From the NCBI RefSeq assembly GCF_022846435.1, contig NZ_AP025627.1:1398001-1462000 (forward strand): a stretch of 64,000 nucleotides of DNA, in the 5' to 3' direction. Source of the stretch: Parageobacillus sp. KH3-4. GTDB taxonomy: Bacteria > Bacillota > Bacilli > Bacillales > Anoxybacillaceae. Every line of letters starts with the position of its first letter. Within the stretch, counting starts at the first letter, position 1. A program made the translations under genes and the position numbers. Under the pieces are notes generated by a model that worked only from the letters and a program-made list of their open reading frames with translations, did not search any database and was not told the origin of the DNA. This document shows positions 51,276 to 60,014 of the stretch, in pieces.

Positions 51276-51770
51276 TTACAGAGGTTTTGTTGGGGTCGGC
51301 TTTGCATAACCTTCTTTATATTTTTCATCAATTATTTGGCGAATTTCTTTTGCCGATTTTCCTTGTTCATACAAAGCGATGGATTCCGCCGCGATTTCAA
51401 GGCAGACGCCGCATTTTGTCGCATGGTCGTCCCAAACGATAGAGCCGTCTTTTTTCGTCTCGTGAACGAAACAATCGTAGTTATTTTGATGACCGGCCGA
51501 TTCGCCGCAGCCGCAGTAGCAAGGAATATGCTCGAGCAAGTCTTTATGCTTGGCGGCTTGTTGGTACAAAACGGCCATATCTTCTTCAAAATTGTTTAAA
51601 AATTTAGGAAGGTGGTCGATCGATTTCGTCGTTTCGCGGATATCTCCGGAATTGGTTGTATATGTCGTGGAATGGTCATGCTTCGCTTTGTTCGCTTCGC
51701 CATCGGAACAAGCGCCCATGATGACGCCAAATGAAAGCAGACACGCTGCCATAATGGCGGTTCGCTTCAT
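51276..51770 (-). CDS. PCYCGC-motif lipoprotein
   Basis: 164 residues from MKRTAIMAACLLSF; an ATG four codons earlier (51782) touches the ribosome binding site. A lipobox (VIMGAC) ends the signal. The mature part carries IPCYCGCGESAGHQNNYDCF, which names the family, and CGVCLEIA, a cysteine-rich arrangement suggesting metal or haem binding. Function unknown; relatives are common in Bacillaceae. It is a single gene. Confidence 0.85.
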   Translation of the reverse strand: MKRTAIMAACLLSFGVIMGACSDGEANKAKHDHSTTYTTNSGDIRETTKSIDHLPKFLNNFEEDMAVLYQQAAKHKDLLEHIPCYCGCGESAGHQNNYDCFVHETKKDGSIVWDDHATKCGVCLEIAAESIALYEQGKSAKEIRQIIDEKYKEGYAKPTPTKPL

Positions 51771-51875
51771 GTCATTCTTCATCCTTTCTTATAAGCTTGT
51801 ACTTTCAATTTAACATAGTGCAATGGAAGCGGCAACGCTTTTCCACCGACAGCACTGTCGACGGAAGCTGCTTGC

Positions 51876-51909
51876 ATAAAAAAACTGCCCTGCCAAAGCA
51901 GGGCAGCTT
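51876..51909 (-). terminator. terminator of the siderophore-binding-protein gene
   Basis: On the minus strand CTGCCCTGC pairs with GCAGGGCAG (4-base loop) followed by seven Ts. Confidence 0.92.
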
Positions 51910-51920
51910 TATTCCGTTTA

Positions 51921-52889
51921 TTATTGTTGTAAGAAATATTTTTCGATGTCATCGAGCATTAAATGGGCAGCGAGCACACCGCCTGCCGTGTTCCAAATCG
52001 TGTCGCTCACTTTGTACACTTTTCCTTGTTTTGCAACGTTTAAGCTTTTAAAGAGCGGATTGTTAATCCATTCTTTTTCTAGTTTACTTGCTTCTCCGTC
52101 TCCTGTTTCATAGGTGAAGTAGAAGAGGATATCGCCGTCCATCGCTGGGATGCGTTCTTTCGTTACGCCCGTTTCCGCAAAGTCGTTGACATTTTGTGAT
52201 TCCGGACGGGCAAATCCTAGCTGGTCTAAAATAACACCGGAGAAGGAGTCTTTATGATAAATGCGGACATCTCCTGCCATAAAGCGAACGATGGATACTT
52301 TCATTTTCAATTTGTCGCCTAGCTTTGTTTTTAACTCTTCAATGCGCTTGTCATATTCGTCGATGATTTCTTTTCCTTTTTCTTCTTTATTCACCGCTTT
52401 GGCATAGAGCATAAAATTGTCTTTCCAATTGCCGCGAAGCGTTTCGGAAAAAACGGTCGGGGCGATTGCTTTTAGCTGTTCGTAAATTTTTTCATGGCGC
52501 AGTTTATTGCCGATAATTAAATCCGGTTTTAATGCAGCGATCGCTTCTAGGTTTGGCTCTGCTTCCGTTCCAAGCTCCTTGACGCCTTCCATTTTATCTT
52601 TAATATGATCGTACCAAGGGTCGCCTGTCCATGATTTGACCGCGCCAACCGGTTTTATTCCTAACGCAAGCAGCGCTTCCGTTCCTTCATTCGTTAAAAT
52701 GACGACACGTTTTGGAGTCCCTTTTATTTCTGTAGTGTCCATTGCGTGTTCAACGGTATAGCTTGTTTCTTTTTGTTTTTCATTTCCATTGGTTTTTGGC
52801 TCTGCTTCCTCGTTTTTGCCGCAACCGGCGAGAATGACAACAAGAGTGAGAACGGCAACGATGAGAAAAGAGAGTTTAGATTTGAACAT
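51921..52889 (-). CDS. iron-siderophore ABC transporter binding lipoprotein
   Basis: 322 residues with a lipoprotein signal ending in ILAGC. The FecB/FhuD-type fold is visible in KGTPKRVVILTNEGTEALLALGI, EPNLEAIAALKPDLIIG, IPAMDGDILFYF and WNTAGGVLAAHLMLDDI. It resembles YfiY-type receptors for hydroxamate/carboxylate siderophores. It is divergent from the two permeases, ATPase and reductase with Fur-like boxes between, forming one iron uptake locus. Confidence 0.92.
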   Translation of the reverse strand: MFKSKLSFLIVAVLTLVVILAGCGKNEEAEPKTNGNEKQKETSYTVEHAMDTTEIKGTPKRVVILTNEGTEALLALGIKPVGAVKSWTGDPWYDHIKDKMEGVKELGTEAEPNLEAIAALKPDLIIGNKLRHEKIYEQLKAIAPTVFSETLRGNWKDNFMLYAKAVNKEEKGKEIIDEYDKRIEELKTKLGDKLKMKVSIVRFMAGDVRIYHKDSFSGVILDQLGFARPESQNVNDFAETGVTKERIPAMDGDILFYFTYETGDGEASKLEKEWINNPLFKSLNVAKQGKVYKVSDTIWNTAGGVLAAHLMLDDIEKYFLQQ

Positions 52890-52910
52890 TATGTATCCCC
52901 CTTATTTTTT

Positions 52911-52929
52911 GATAATGATTTTCATTTAC
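52911..52929 (-). promoter_or_regulatory. Fur-like box upstream of the binding-protein gene
   Basis: GATAATGATTTTCATTTAC matches 15 of 19 positions of GATAATGATAATCATTATC. It lies just upstream of the divergent binding protein gene. Confidence 0.65.
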
Positions 52930-53004
52930 AAAAAAATGATAAATGAATACGAAAATCATTGTCAATAAAAAATGAAAAAATCGTGAGAAATTAATGAAAA
53001 AATA

Positions 53005-53034
53005 TTGACATTGAGAGTCATTATCAAATAGACT
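53005..53034 (+). promoter_or_regulatory. promoter with Fur-like box upstream of the permease operon
   Basis: TTGACA (53005-53010) and TAGACT (53029-53034) are spaced by 18 bases; GACATTGAGAGTCATTATC (53007-53025) matches 15 of 19 Fur consensus positions and fills the spacer. Confidence 0.65.
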
Positions 53035-53073
53035 TCTCGATAGAGATAGATATTGAATTAAGGGAGATTTACG

Positions 53074-54075
53074 ATGTTAGCTACAAACCGGAAGAGATCG
53101 ATTGGCTTGTTCTTACTATGCTTGTTGTTACTTATAAGCATTTGGATGAGCATCATTTACGGCTATACTGATACAAGTTGGAAAAATGCGATAGAGGCGT
53201 TCACGAACAATAACGGTTCGAATGCCCATATCATTATTGAAACGGTCCGCCTGCCGCGAGCACTGATTGCCGCGGCGGTAGGATCGAGTTTAGCGATGGC
53301 GGGGGCGCTTATGCAGGCGCTGACGAAAAACCCGCTTGCCTCTCCAGGCATTTTCGGCATTAATGCGGGTGCTGGCTTTTTTGTCGTTTTATTTGTGACC
53401 TTTTTCCAAGTACATTCGCTGCAAATGCTTACGTGGCTAGCTTTTAGCGGTGCTGCGCTGGCAGCGGTAATCGTGTTTGTCATTAGCGCGGTTGGAAAAG
53501 ACGGGGCAACACCCTTGAAATTAACGCTTGCTGGCGCAGCGGTCGCCGCCTTGTTTGCTTCATTAACACAAGGAATGTTAGCTGCGAATGAAAAGGCGCT
53601 TGACGAAGTGTTATTTTGGCTAGCCGGTTCGGTAGCCGGGCGGAAGCTGGAAATGTTAACAGCGGTTCTTCCATACTTTATCGTTGGCTGGATTGGTTCG
53701 CTGCTGCTTGCACAAAAAGTGAACATTTTAATGATGGGAGATGATGTGGCGAAAGGTTTGGGACAGCGCACGAATGCGGTGAAAATAGGAGTAGCGCTTC
53801 TTGTCGTATTGCTTGCCGGCAGTTCGGTCTCCGTTGCTGGACCGATTGGGTTTATCGGCATCATCGTTCCTCATATTGTCCGTGCGCTAGTTGGTGTGGA
53901 CCATCGCTGGGTATTGCCGTATTGTGCCTTGATCGGAGCAATTTTATTAGTTGCGGCTGATATTGGTGCCCGCTATATTTTAATGCCGCGCGAAGTTCCG
54001 GTCGGAATTGTGACAGCGTTTCTCGGTGTCCCGTTTTTTGTTTATATTGCCCGTAGGGGGATTTTGGCAAAATGA
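53074..54075 (+). CDS. iron-siderophore ABC permease (FecCD family), first
   Basis: 333 residues, about nine to ten helices. RLPRALIAAAVGSSLAMAGALMQALTKNPLASPGIFGINAGAGFF and FIGIIVPHIVRALVGVDHRWVLP are FecCD signatures. It forms the membrane channel with the next permease and overlaps it by ATGA. Substrate is a ferric siderophore, judged from the neighbouring binding protein and reductase. Confidence 0.94.
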   Translation: MLATNRKRSIGLFLLCLLLLISIWMSIIYGYTDTSWKNAIEAFTNNNGSNAHIIIETVRLPRALIAAAVGSSLAMAGALMQALTKNPLASPGIFGINAGAGFFVVLFVTFFQVHSLQMLTWLAFSGAALAAVIVFVISAVGKDGATPLKLTLAGAAVAALFASLTQGMLAANEKALDEVLFWLAGSVAGRKLEMLTAVLPYFIVGWIGSLLLAQKVNILMMGDDVAKGLGQRTNAVKIGVALLVVLLAGSSVSVAGPIGFIGIIVPHIVRALVGVDHRWVLPYCALIGAILLVAADIGARYILMPREVPVGIVTAFLGVPFFVYIARRGILAK

Positions 54076-55124
54076 AGAAGTATACATCGTTGCGAATCGG
54101 GAAATCGATCTCGTTTTTAGTCGATAAAAAAGCGATAACCGTTAGTTTGATACTATTGGCCGTTAGCGTGGTTGTATTTCTTGTCAGCGCAGGAAGCGGC
54201 GAAATGTATATTTCCCCGTTGGAAGTAGCAAAAGCGTTGTTTGGCAATGGCTCGGATATGAACGAAGTCGTGATTTATACGTTCCGCTTGCCGCGCATTC
54301 TTGTTGCATTATTAGCAGGAATGTCGCTTGCGGTGGCAGGGGCGATCTTGCAAGGGATGATTCGCAATCCGCTCGCCTCGCCAGATGTGCTCGGCATTAC
54401 GGGCGGGGCCGCGGCGGCGGTCGTCACATTTTTGACGTTGTTTAGCGATGAAAACCATTCCTTGACTATTAGTATTCATTGGCTGCCGCTAGCTGCTTTT
54501 CTTGGTGCAACAATAACGGCGCTTCTTGTCTATGTCCTTTCATGGAAAAATGGAATGGCGCAGCTAAGGCTTGTATTAATTGGAGTTGGAATATCGGCGC
54601 TCATGCAGGCGTGCACGACGTTATTGATGATTATCGGGCCGATTTATCGGGCGAGTCAGGCGAATGTCTGGATTACCGGAAGCGTCTATGGCGCTTCGTG
54701 GAAACATGTCACATTGCTTGCGCCATGGGTTTTGGTCTTATTGACAATCAGTTTTTTATCAGCACGGAAGATGAATATTCAAGAATTAGGCGATGAATTG
54801 GCAATCGGTGCGGGGGTTTCCTTGCATAAGCAACGTTTTTTCCTTCTATTATTAAGCACTGCCTTAACCGGAGGGGCGGTCGCTTTCGCTGGAGGCATTG
54901 GCTTTGTCGGGTTGATGGCGCCGCATATGGCAAGAAGGCTTGTCGGCTCCTCGTTTGGCGCCCTTCTTCCTGCATCCGCGTTATTAGGAGCTATTTTCGT
55001 GATGGCGGCTGACCTCGCCGGACGCATGTTGTTTGCGCCTATGGAAATTCCAGCCGGGGTGTTTACCGCGGCAATCGGGGCACCGTATTTTGTTTACTTA
55101 TTATATAAAAGCCGATATGCATAA
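54072..55124 (+). CDS. iron-siderophore ABC permease (FecCD family), second
   Basis: 350 residues, same fold: RLPRILVALLAGMSLAVAGAILQGMIRNPLASPDVLGITGGAAA, FVGLMAPHMARRLVG and AGVFTAAIGAPYFVYLLYK. It pairs with the first permease, whose stop codon overlaps its start. Spacing to the ATPase gene is 15 bases. Confidence 0.94.
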   Translation: MKKYTSLRIGKSISFLVDKKAITVSLILLAVSVVVFLVSAGSGEMYISPLEVAKALFGNGSDMNEVVIYTFRLPRILVALLAGMSLAVAGAILQGMIRNPLASPDVLGITGGAAAAVVTFLTLFSDENHSLTISIHWLPLAAFLGATITALLVYVLSWKNGMAQLRLVLIGVGISALMQACTTLLMIIGPIYRASQANVWITGSVYGASWKHVTLLAPWVLVLLTISFLSARKMNIQELGDELAIGAGVSLHKQRFFLLLLSTALTGGAVAFAGGIGFVGLMAPHMARRLVGSSFGALLPASALLGAIFVMAADLAGRMLFAPMEIPAGVFTAAIGAPYFVYLLYKSRYA

Positions 55125-55139
55125 AAGAGGTGGAAGAAC

Positions 55140-55955
55140 ATGAACGCCTTGCAAGCCAAAGAGTTAACATTATCGTATGGAAACACGATCATTATTGATG
55201 AGCTAAATTTGACGATTCCAAAAGGAGAAATTACCGTATTCATCGGTGGAAACGGCTGTGGGAAATCGACGTTATTGCGCGCTTTGGCACGGATTTTGAA
55301 ACCGGCGGGCGGTGCGGTTTTACTGGAAGGAAAAGAAATTGCGAAGTTGCCGACGAAAGAAGTGGCGAAAAAATTAGCGATTTTGCCGCAGTCGCCAACG
55401 GCGCCGGAAGGATTGACCGTACTGCAGCTCGTGAAACAAGGTCGGTATCCGCACCAAACATGGCTGAAGCAGTGGAGCGAAGAAGATGAAAAAGCGGTGC
55501 AGCGCGCGCTCGAAGCGACGGGAATGACAGAGTTGGCGGAACGTCCGGTCGATTCGCTTTCAGGAGGACAGCGGCAGCGGGCATGGATCGCGATGACGTT
55601 GGCGCAAGATACGGACATTATTTTACTGGACGAACCGACAACTTATTTGGATATGGCACATCAAATTGAGATTTTAGATTTATTATTTGAGCTAAACGAG
55701 AGAGAAAAACGTACGATTGTCATGGTGCTTCACGACTTGAACTTGGCATGCCGCTATGCCCATCATATTGTGGCGATCCGCAATCAAAAAATATATGCGC
55801 AAGGAAAGCCGGAAGAGATCATTTCCTGCCAGCTTGTCAAAGATGTGTTTCAAATGGATTGTCAAGTAACATATGATCCATTATTTGGGACTCCGCTTTG
55901 CATCCCATATGGAAAAGGAAGATGTATTTTGCGGAAAGAAGGCGTTTTATCATGA
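55140..55955 (+). CDS. iron-siderophore ABC ATP-binding protein
   Basis: 271 residues. Walker [10 protein letters not shown], signature [13 protein letters not shown], Walker [13 protein letters not shown] and switch histidine MVLHDLN are intact. YfiY/YusV-like ATPases of this kind serve several siderophore permeases. RBS AGAGGTGG precedes the ATG, and its TGA overlaps the next ATG. Confidence 0.95.
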   Translation: MNALQAKELTLSYGNTIIIDELNLTIPKGEITVFIGGNGCGKSTLLRALARILKPAGGAVLLEGKEIAKLPTKEVAKKLAILPQSPTAPEGLTVLQLVKQGRYPHQTWLKQWSEEDEKAVQRALEATGMTELAERPVDSLSGGQRQRAWIAMTLAQDTDIILLDEPTTYLDMAHQIEILDLLFELNEREKRTIVMVLHDLNLACRYAHHIVAIRNQKIYAQGKPEEIISCQLVKDVFQMDCQVTYDPLFGTPLCIPYGKGRCILRKEGVLS

Positions 55956-56698
55956 TTCTTTCCGCGGAGGAAATAAAAGCATTAGAAACATATCGGCTTT
56001 CAACCGTTCAAACCAATTCGCCGCTATCGATTCGCGTAGATCGCCTGCTTGAGGAAGGCGCTCTCATTCATTATTTAGAAAAAGTTCGAAAAAAGTTAGG
56101 GGCTTCCAATAACGTTGTTGCCGCGTCAATGCTTATCAAACGGTATAGCTTTCTTGTAGCGATGTCGCTTTATACGATGTCGGTTTGGAATAAACGGCTT
56201 GTGCTGTCACCAGAGCGAATTTGGCTAGAAACGGACGATAGCGCTGATATATGGCTGCCGACCTTTCGTTTTGAGAGACTGGACGCAGAGCGATGCATTG
56301 GCTGCCGCGACCAATGGAGAGAAGAAACGGTAAGTCAGATATTTGCCAAGCATCTTTTTCCGCTGATAGAAAAATTGCGGAACACCACAAAAATATCTGT
56401 CCATATATTATGGGAGAATATCGCGATTTACATTTACTGGATTTATGAGAAGCTTATCGGCGATGAAACGCTTGCCCATGTCCATGAACGGCTTTGCGGT
56501 GATTTTCATTATCTCGTTCACGGCGCAGATGGAGCAGTATTTGGTACTCCGGGACAAAATCCGCTAAAACGATTTTGGAAAGGAGATTCCAGCTCTAGAC
56601 AGCGGTCGACATGTTGCCTTTATTATCAAACAGACGGAGGATCGCATTGCCGGACATGTCCGCGCATAGCTCGTCAGCGTTGTCAGGCAATCCGTTAA
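55952..56698 (+). CDS. FhuF-like ferric siderophore reductase
   Basis: 248 residues from the ATG overlapping the ATPase stop. The C-terminus holds the FhuF-type [2Fe-2S] cysteines ([23 protein letters not shown]-x10-C-x2-C). [15 protein letters not shown] and NPLKRFW fit the family. Such proteins reduce iron from imported ferric siderophores in the cytosol. A CxxC also occurs at CIGC (about residue 115). Confidence 0.85.
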   Translation: MILSAEEIKALETYRLSTVQTNSPLSIRVDRLLEEGALIHYLEKVRKKLGASNNVVAASMLIKRYSFLVAMSLYTMSVWNKRLVLSPERIWLETDDSADIWLPTFRFERLDAERCIGCRDQWREETVSQIFAKHLFPLIEKLRNTTKISVHILWENIAIYIYWIYEKLIGDETLAHVHERLCGDFHYLVHGADGAVFGTPGQNPLKRFWKGDSSSRQRSTCCLYYQTDGGSHCRTCPRIARQRCQAIR

Positions 56699-57042
56699 TA
56701 GCCCGGTGAAACAACGTCGCAAAAGCGGCGTTAGTTTCTTTGATTCTAGAAATTCCGCAAAATTTATTGATTTTTATATATGTTTCCGCAAAAATGGAAA
56801 TATATAAGGCAGCTTTTCTGAAGAATTACCATTGAAAGGTAGTTGTTGCATGGCAAGTGAGCATGCTGCTGTTTTTCGTTGGAAGCCGAAAAGTTGCAAA
56901 AAATGGTTGGAAGAGCATCACGATCGGTATTGGATTCTCATCCCTTCTAATGAACACATTAGAAGGGATTTCCTATTATTTCCGTCTGCTTTTCATGACA
57001 AATGTCGCACACTAATAGTAACAAACGCGATGGGGGAGTTCC
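56699..57042. other. intergenic stretch with a strong stem-loop
   Basis: ATCCCTTCTAAT (56940-56951) pairs perfectly with ATTAGAAGGGAT (56958-56969), followed by TTTCC. A reading frame from 56832/56850 (MASEHAAVFRWKPKSCKKWL...) crosses this terminator-like hairpin and overlaps cdaS, so it is probably not a gene, although AAAGG before 56850 leaves a short protein or small RNA possible. Confidence 0.45.
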
Positions 57043-57654
57043 ATGGTTCAAGAGTTTTTACCGCTCGATCAACCGACAAAAGAACAAATTATTCGTTCTT
57101 TACGCGACATTACCGAGGAGGCGGAAGCAATCCGCCAATCGTTAATGACGGATGAGTGCTGTATATTGTCGCGTTTAGAAACATTGCAAAAGCATATTTT
57201 GGATGTACAAACAGCGTCCGCTTCTTTTTATTTGCATTCTTATTTAGCGGAATATACGCCGCATTATGGCGATTTGTCCCTTGCGGCAAAACACTTGGCG
57301 GAACGCCGTCATGGTGCTCTCATCGTTATCGAGCGAAAGGACTCGCTGGATCGTTTATTACATCATGGCATTCCTATTGGGGCAAAGGTTTCTCATACGC
57401 TGTTAGAAACGATTTTTTATCCGGGCAATCCGCTTCATGACGGGGGAGCATTGATCCGTTATGACAAAATTGTGTCAGCGGGCAATATTTTGCCGCTTGC
57501 CGAGCGTGTGACACCGAAGCGGAAATTAGGCACCCGCCATCGCGCGGCGATTGGGGTGACGGAGCGAAGTGATGCGCTTGTGATCGTCGTCTCAGAAGAA
57601 ACCGGCGCCATCTCGTTTGCCATTAACGGCCGATTATACGTACTGCGTCCATGA
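57043..57654 (+). CDS. cdaS: diadenylate cyclase, CdaS type
   Basis: 203 residues. The DisA_N/DAC domain has [28 protein letters not shown] (DGA motif) and [16 protein letters not shown] (RHR motif); about 60 N-terminal residues are helical, as in CdaS, where two helices inhibit activity. It makes cyclic di-AMP from two ATP. CdaS is the sporulation-specific cyclase of Bacillus, active for germination. GGGGGAG upstream gives a good start. The DUF5634-like gene follows by 14 bases. Confidence 0.92.
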   Translation: MVQEFLPLDQPTKEQIIRSLRDITEEAEAIRQSLMTDECCILSRLETLQKHILDVQTASASFYLHSYLAEYTPHYGDLSLAAKHLAERRHGALIVIERKDSLDRLLHHGIPIGAKVSHTLLETIFYPGNPLHDGGALIRYDKIVSAGNILPLAERVTPKRKLGTRHRAAIGVTERSDALVIVVSEETGAISFAINGRLYVLRP

Positions 57655-57668
57655 GAGGAGGGAGAAAG

Positions 57669-57974
57669 ATGGAATTTGTGCCGAGAAGCGTGATTATCCG
57701 TGAGTTTATCGACACGCTGCAGCCGTTGATGGATGTTTATCACTTGGACCAAGTCGGCCTTTTCGAAGAAGAAGGCGAAGGGAACAAGTATTACATCGGC
57801 TATACGATCAACAAGGATGATAAAATGATTGTCCTTCATATGCCATTTGTCAAAAACGAACGCGGCGAGCTGGCATTGGAAAAACACGAATGGACGGTGC
57901 GGAAAGATGGGAATGAACAAAAAGGGTATTACTCCCTGCAAGCGGCAATGGATGAAATTAGTAATAGACGATAA
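57669..57974 (+). CDS. small DUF5634-like protein
   Basis: 101 residues from ATG 57669 with GAGGAGGGAG upstream. [41 protein letters not shown] with [19 protein letters not shown] resembles a short Bacillaceae family I know as DUF5634; the name is from memory and uncertain. Cytosolic, function unknown. It ends just before a terminator and lies in the same direction as cdaS. Confidence 0.6.
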   Translation: MEFVPRSVIIREFIDTLQPLMDVYHLDQVGLFEEEGEGNKYYIGYTINKDDKMIVLHMPFVKNERGELALEKHEWTVRKDGNEQKGYYSLQAAMDEISNRR

Positions 57975-57975
57975 C

Positions 57976-58016
57976 GAAGACGGTCTAGTCTATGGGCAAG
58001 GTCGTCTTCTTTTTTG
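57976..58016 (+). terminator. terminator after the DUF5634-like gene
   Basis: GAAGACG pairs with CGTCTTC across a 20-base loop, followed by TTTTTT. Confidence 0.65.
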
Positions 58017-58094
58017 TGAAGAAAAAGGAAAACGAAACGATCATCGAGAAGTAAAAATAGATGGCGCATGATGAAACAGAAAGGAAAGGAACGT

Positions 58095-58571
58095 ATGATC
58101 CGGAAGATAGACATAGCGGCGAGCGAATGGGCGAAAGCGGTGCTACATCTTCAATTACGTTCTTACGCTGTCGAGGCCCGGCTGATCCGATTTCTCGACA
58201 TTCCGCCTTTACAAGATACAGTCGCAACGTTGCAGCAGTGCGGAGAACAGTTTTTTGGATATATAGAGCAGGGACAACTGGCAGGAGCGATTTCCTATGA
58301 ACGGACAGAAAAGACTGTGCACATTTGCCGCTTGATGGTGGATCCCGACTTTTTCCGTCAAGGGATTGCAAGCGCCCTGATCGAATTTGTCTGTCGTAAA
58401 GAACGGGATGCTCACGAAATCATCGTGATGACAGGAAGTGACAACATACCAGCGCTTCGTCTGTATGAACGTCACGGTTTTTGTGTAGTCGAACGAATGA
58501 GGATGCCAGAAGGGATTTCTATGACAAAACTTGTAAAGTGGCTGGGCCGATATGAGGGAGAAGGAAAATGA
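58095..58571 (+). CDS. GNAT-family N-acetyltransferase
   Basis: 158 residues from ATG 58095 (GGAAAGGAACG upstream). The acetyl-CoA site is in HICRLMVDPDFFRQGIASALI (R/Q-x-x-G-x-A), followed by VMTGSDNIPALRLYERHGF, the usual GNAT motif B. Substrate unknown. Its TGA overlaps the ATG of a truncated PepE-like gene. Confidence 0.85.
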   Translation: MIRKIDIAASEWAKAVLHLQLRSYAVEARLIRFLDIPPLQDTVATLQQCGEQFFGYIEQGQLAGAISYERTEKTVHICRLMVDPDFFRQGIASALIEFVCRKERDAHEIIVMTGSDNIPALRLYERHGFCVVERMRMPEGISMTKLVKWLGRYEGEGK

Positions 58572-58699
58572 GGCAAATCACCGCGCTTGGAGGCGGCGGA
58601 TTTTCGATGGAGCAGGAAAATTCGCTGTTAGTGTTAGACAAGAAGCCGGAAGAGAAGAGGACCGAGTATGAAGTTAGTATTCGAATGCATGATGCTTGA
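58568..58699 (+). pseudogene. N-terminal remnant of a peptidase E-like (YgaJ) gene
   Basis: 43 codons starting MRQITALGGGGFSMEQENSL, the start of YgaJ/PepE-type class I amidotransferase-like peptidases (MRQI.A.GGGGFSMEP.N). The continuation loses similarity and ends at TGA 58699; the catalytic serine region is absent. The ATGA overlap with the GNAT gene is retained, showing where the intact gene was coupled. Confidence 0.7.
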
Positions 58700-58734
58700 G
58701 CCAGCGGTAGAGCAATATGAATGGAGGAACGAGA

Positions 58735-59358
58735 ATGGTAACGTTATATTTAACTAGACACGGAGAAACCGAGTGGAATGTCGAAAAGCGGATGCAAGGG
58801 TGGCAAGACTCGCCGTTGACGGAAAAGGGGAAGCAAGACGCGATGCGACTTGGGAAACGGCTAGAAGCGGTCGATTTGACCGCGATTTACGCCAGCACAA
58901 GCGGACGCGCGTTCGAAACTGCCCAGTTAATTCGCGGCAAGCGTCTCGTTCCGATTTATGCAGACGAACAGCTGAGAGAGATGCACCTTGGCGACTGGGA
59001 AGGAAAGACTCATGAGGAAATCAAAGAGATGGCCCCTATCGCTTTTGAACATTTTTGGAATTATCCTCATTTATACACACCACGGCGTGGCGAGCGGTTT
59101 ATCGATGTGCAAAACCGGGCGTTTGCCGCCATTAAGCGAATCGTCGAACGCCACTCGGAAGGAAATATTTTGATTGTGACGCACGGGGTGGTGTTAAAGG
59201 CGGTCATCGCTCGTTTCAAAAACGCGCCGTTAAAAGAGCTTTGGGCTCCTCCGTATATGTACGGAACAAGCATCACGATCGTTAAAGCGGACGGTGGGAG
59301 ATTTGAACTGCTTTTGGAAGGGGATGTGTCGCATTTGGAAGAAGTAAGAGAAGTATGA
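58735..59358 (+). CDS. broad-specificity histidine phosphatase, PhoE/YhfR type
   Basis: 207 residues from ATG 58735 (GGAGGAACGAG upstream). LYLTRHGETEWNVEKRMQGW holds the RHG motif, IYASTSGRAFETA the second arginine, and LIVTHGVVLKAVI the second histidine. It closely resembles the phosphoglycerate-mutase-like phosphatase PhoE of Geobacillus stearothermophilus. Probably acts on small phosphate esters in the cytosol. Confidence 0.88.
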   Translation: MVTLYLTRHGETEWNVEKRMQGWQDSPLTEKGKQDAMRLGKRLEAVDLTAIYASTSGRAFETAQLIRGKRLVPIYADEQLREMHLGDWEGKTHEEIKEMAPIAFEHFWNYPHLYTPRRGERFIDVQNRAFAAIKRIVERHSEGNILIVTHGVVLKAVIARFKNAPLKELWAPPYMYGTSITIVKADGGRFELLLEGDVSHLEEVREV

Positions 59359-59467
59359 TGAAAGTTCGTTAGTTCCATTTCCTCTATCATCGCTCTTCCT
59401 TTTAGCGAACTTGTCTACGGAAAACAAAACTTTCTCGCGTCAGCTACTTCCTTTATTGATACGCTCT

Positions 59468-59626
59468 CTATGGCGTTGGCATGCTTACCGGGCGCATTTT
59501 AGCGGGTCCACTTTCAAACGTTTTCTTGCCTTTTCTTTTATTGTGAGGCGCTTCTTTTTCAGCGATTGCCAATGCTTTATTCATCATATTGGCTTGGCGA
59601 TAGAAATAATTGTCGTACGGAAACAT
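59468..59626 (-). CDS. possible 52-residue protein
   Basis: On the minus strand a frame reads MFPYDNYFYRQANMMNKALA, a lysine-rich middle and MRPVSMPTP, ending TAG at 59468. Codon use looks ordinary, but no clear ribosome binding site precedes the ATG, and I do not recognise a family. Weak call in an otherwise gene-free stretch. Confidence 0.35.
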   Translation of the reverse strand: MFPYDNYFYRQANMMNKALAIAEKEAPHNKRKGKKTFESGPAKMRPVSMPTP

Positions 59627-59687
59627 GTTTAATTTCTAATTTTTCCCACGTTGGCAAGCGGGAGATGATATGGTATCTTGTTGCATA

Positions 59688-59756
59688 GGGACTCTCTTGC
59701 ATCCTTTATGTTTACTTTTCCATTTTTTACAATACAGGAAGAGAGTCCTTTTTCAC
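59688..59756 (+). terminator. long-loop hairpin in a gene-poor stretch
   Basis: GGACTCTCTT (59688 on) pairs with AAGAGAGTCC, followed by TTTTT. The loop is over 40 bases. It could end a transcript from upstream or belong to a small RNA. From here to 59960 I see no gene. Confidence 0.4.
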
Positions 59757-59960
59757 GTCGTATCCTTGCCTCTCTCCATGGATTTTCCTCCCTAAAGAAA
59801 AGACATAAACTTTCTTCCGCAAACGTTTACTCATACCTTCCGATTTTTCCCCCTGCGCTTCGTTTAAAGGTGTGTGACTTCTTATAAAAGCGGTTGCCAA
59901 TAAAAATGAAATATGATTATAAAGTTTGGAAGGAAACAAATATATATGAGGAGGAGATAA

Positions 59961-60014
59961 ATGGTTAACTTGTCTCCGCCCCATAAAAAATGGTGGAGTG
60001 ATCAAGATGATTAG
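59961..60014 (+). CDS. 17-residue leader peptide overlapping the kinase start
   Basis: AGGAGGAG lies 4-11 bases before an ATG that encodes MVNLSPPHKKWWSDQDD and stops at TAG 60014. The best ribosome binding site in the area thus belongs to this short frame, not to the kinase, whose GTG (59998) and ATG (60007) starts lie inside it. It may couple translation to the kinase or be what is left of a longer N-terminal coding region. Confidence 0.45.
   Translation: MVNLSPPHKKWWSDQDD

Noticed and set aside
53163-53864. Long minus-strand frame (233 codons) opposite the first siderophore permease
   Set aside because: It mirrors a clear FecCD gene; such antisense frames arise from codon bias in hydrophobic GC-richer genes.
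55094-55618. 174-codon minus-strand frame opposite the siderophore ATPase
   Set aside because: Antisense shadow of an intact ABC ATPase with all motifs; no promoter or RBS.
56832-57155. 107-codon frame before and into cdaS
   Set aside because: It crosses a perfect terminator-like hairpin and overlaps the start of cdaS by over 100 bases; no family recognised.
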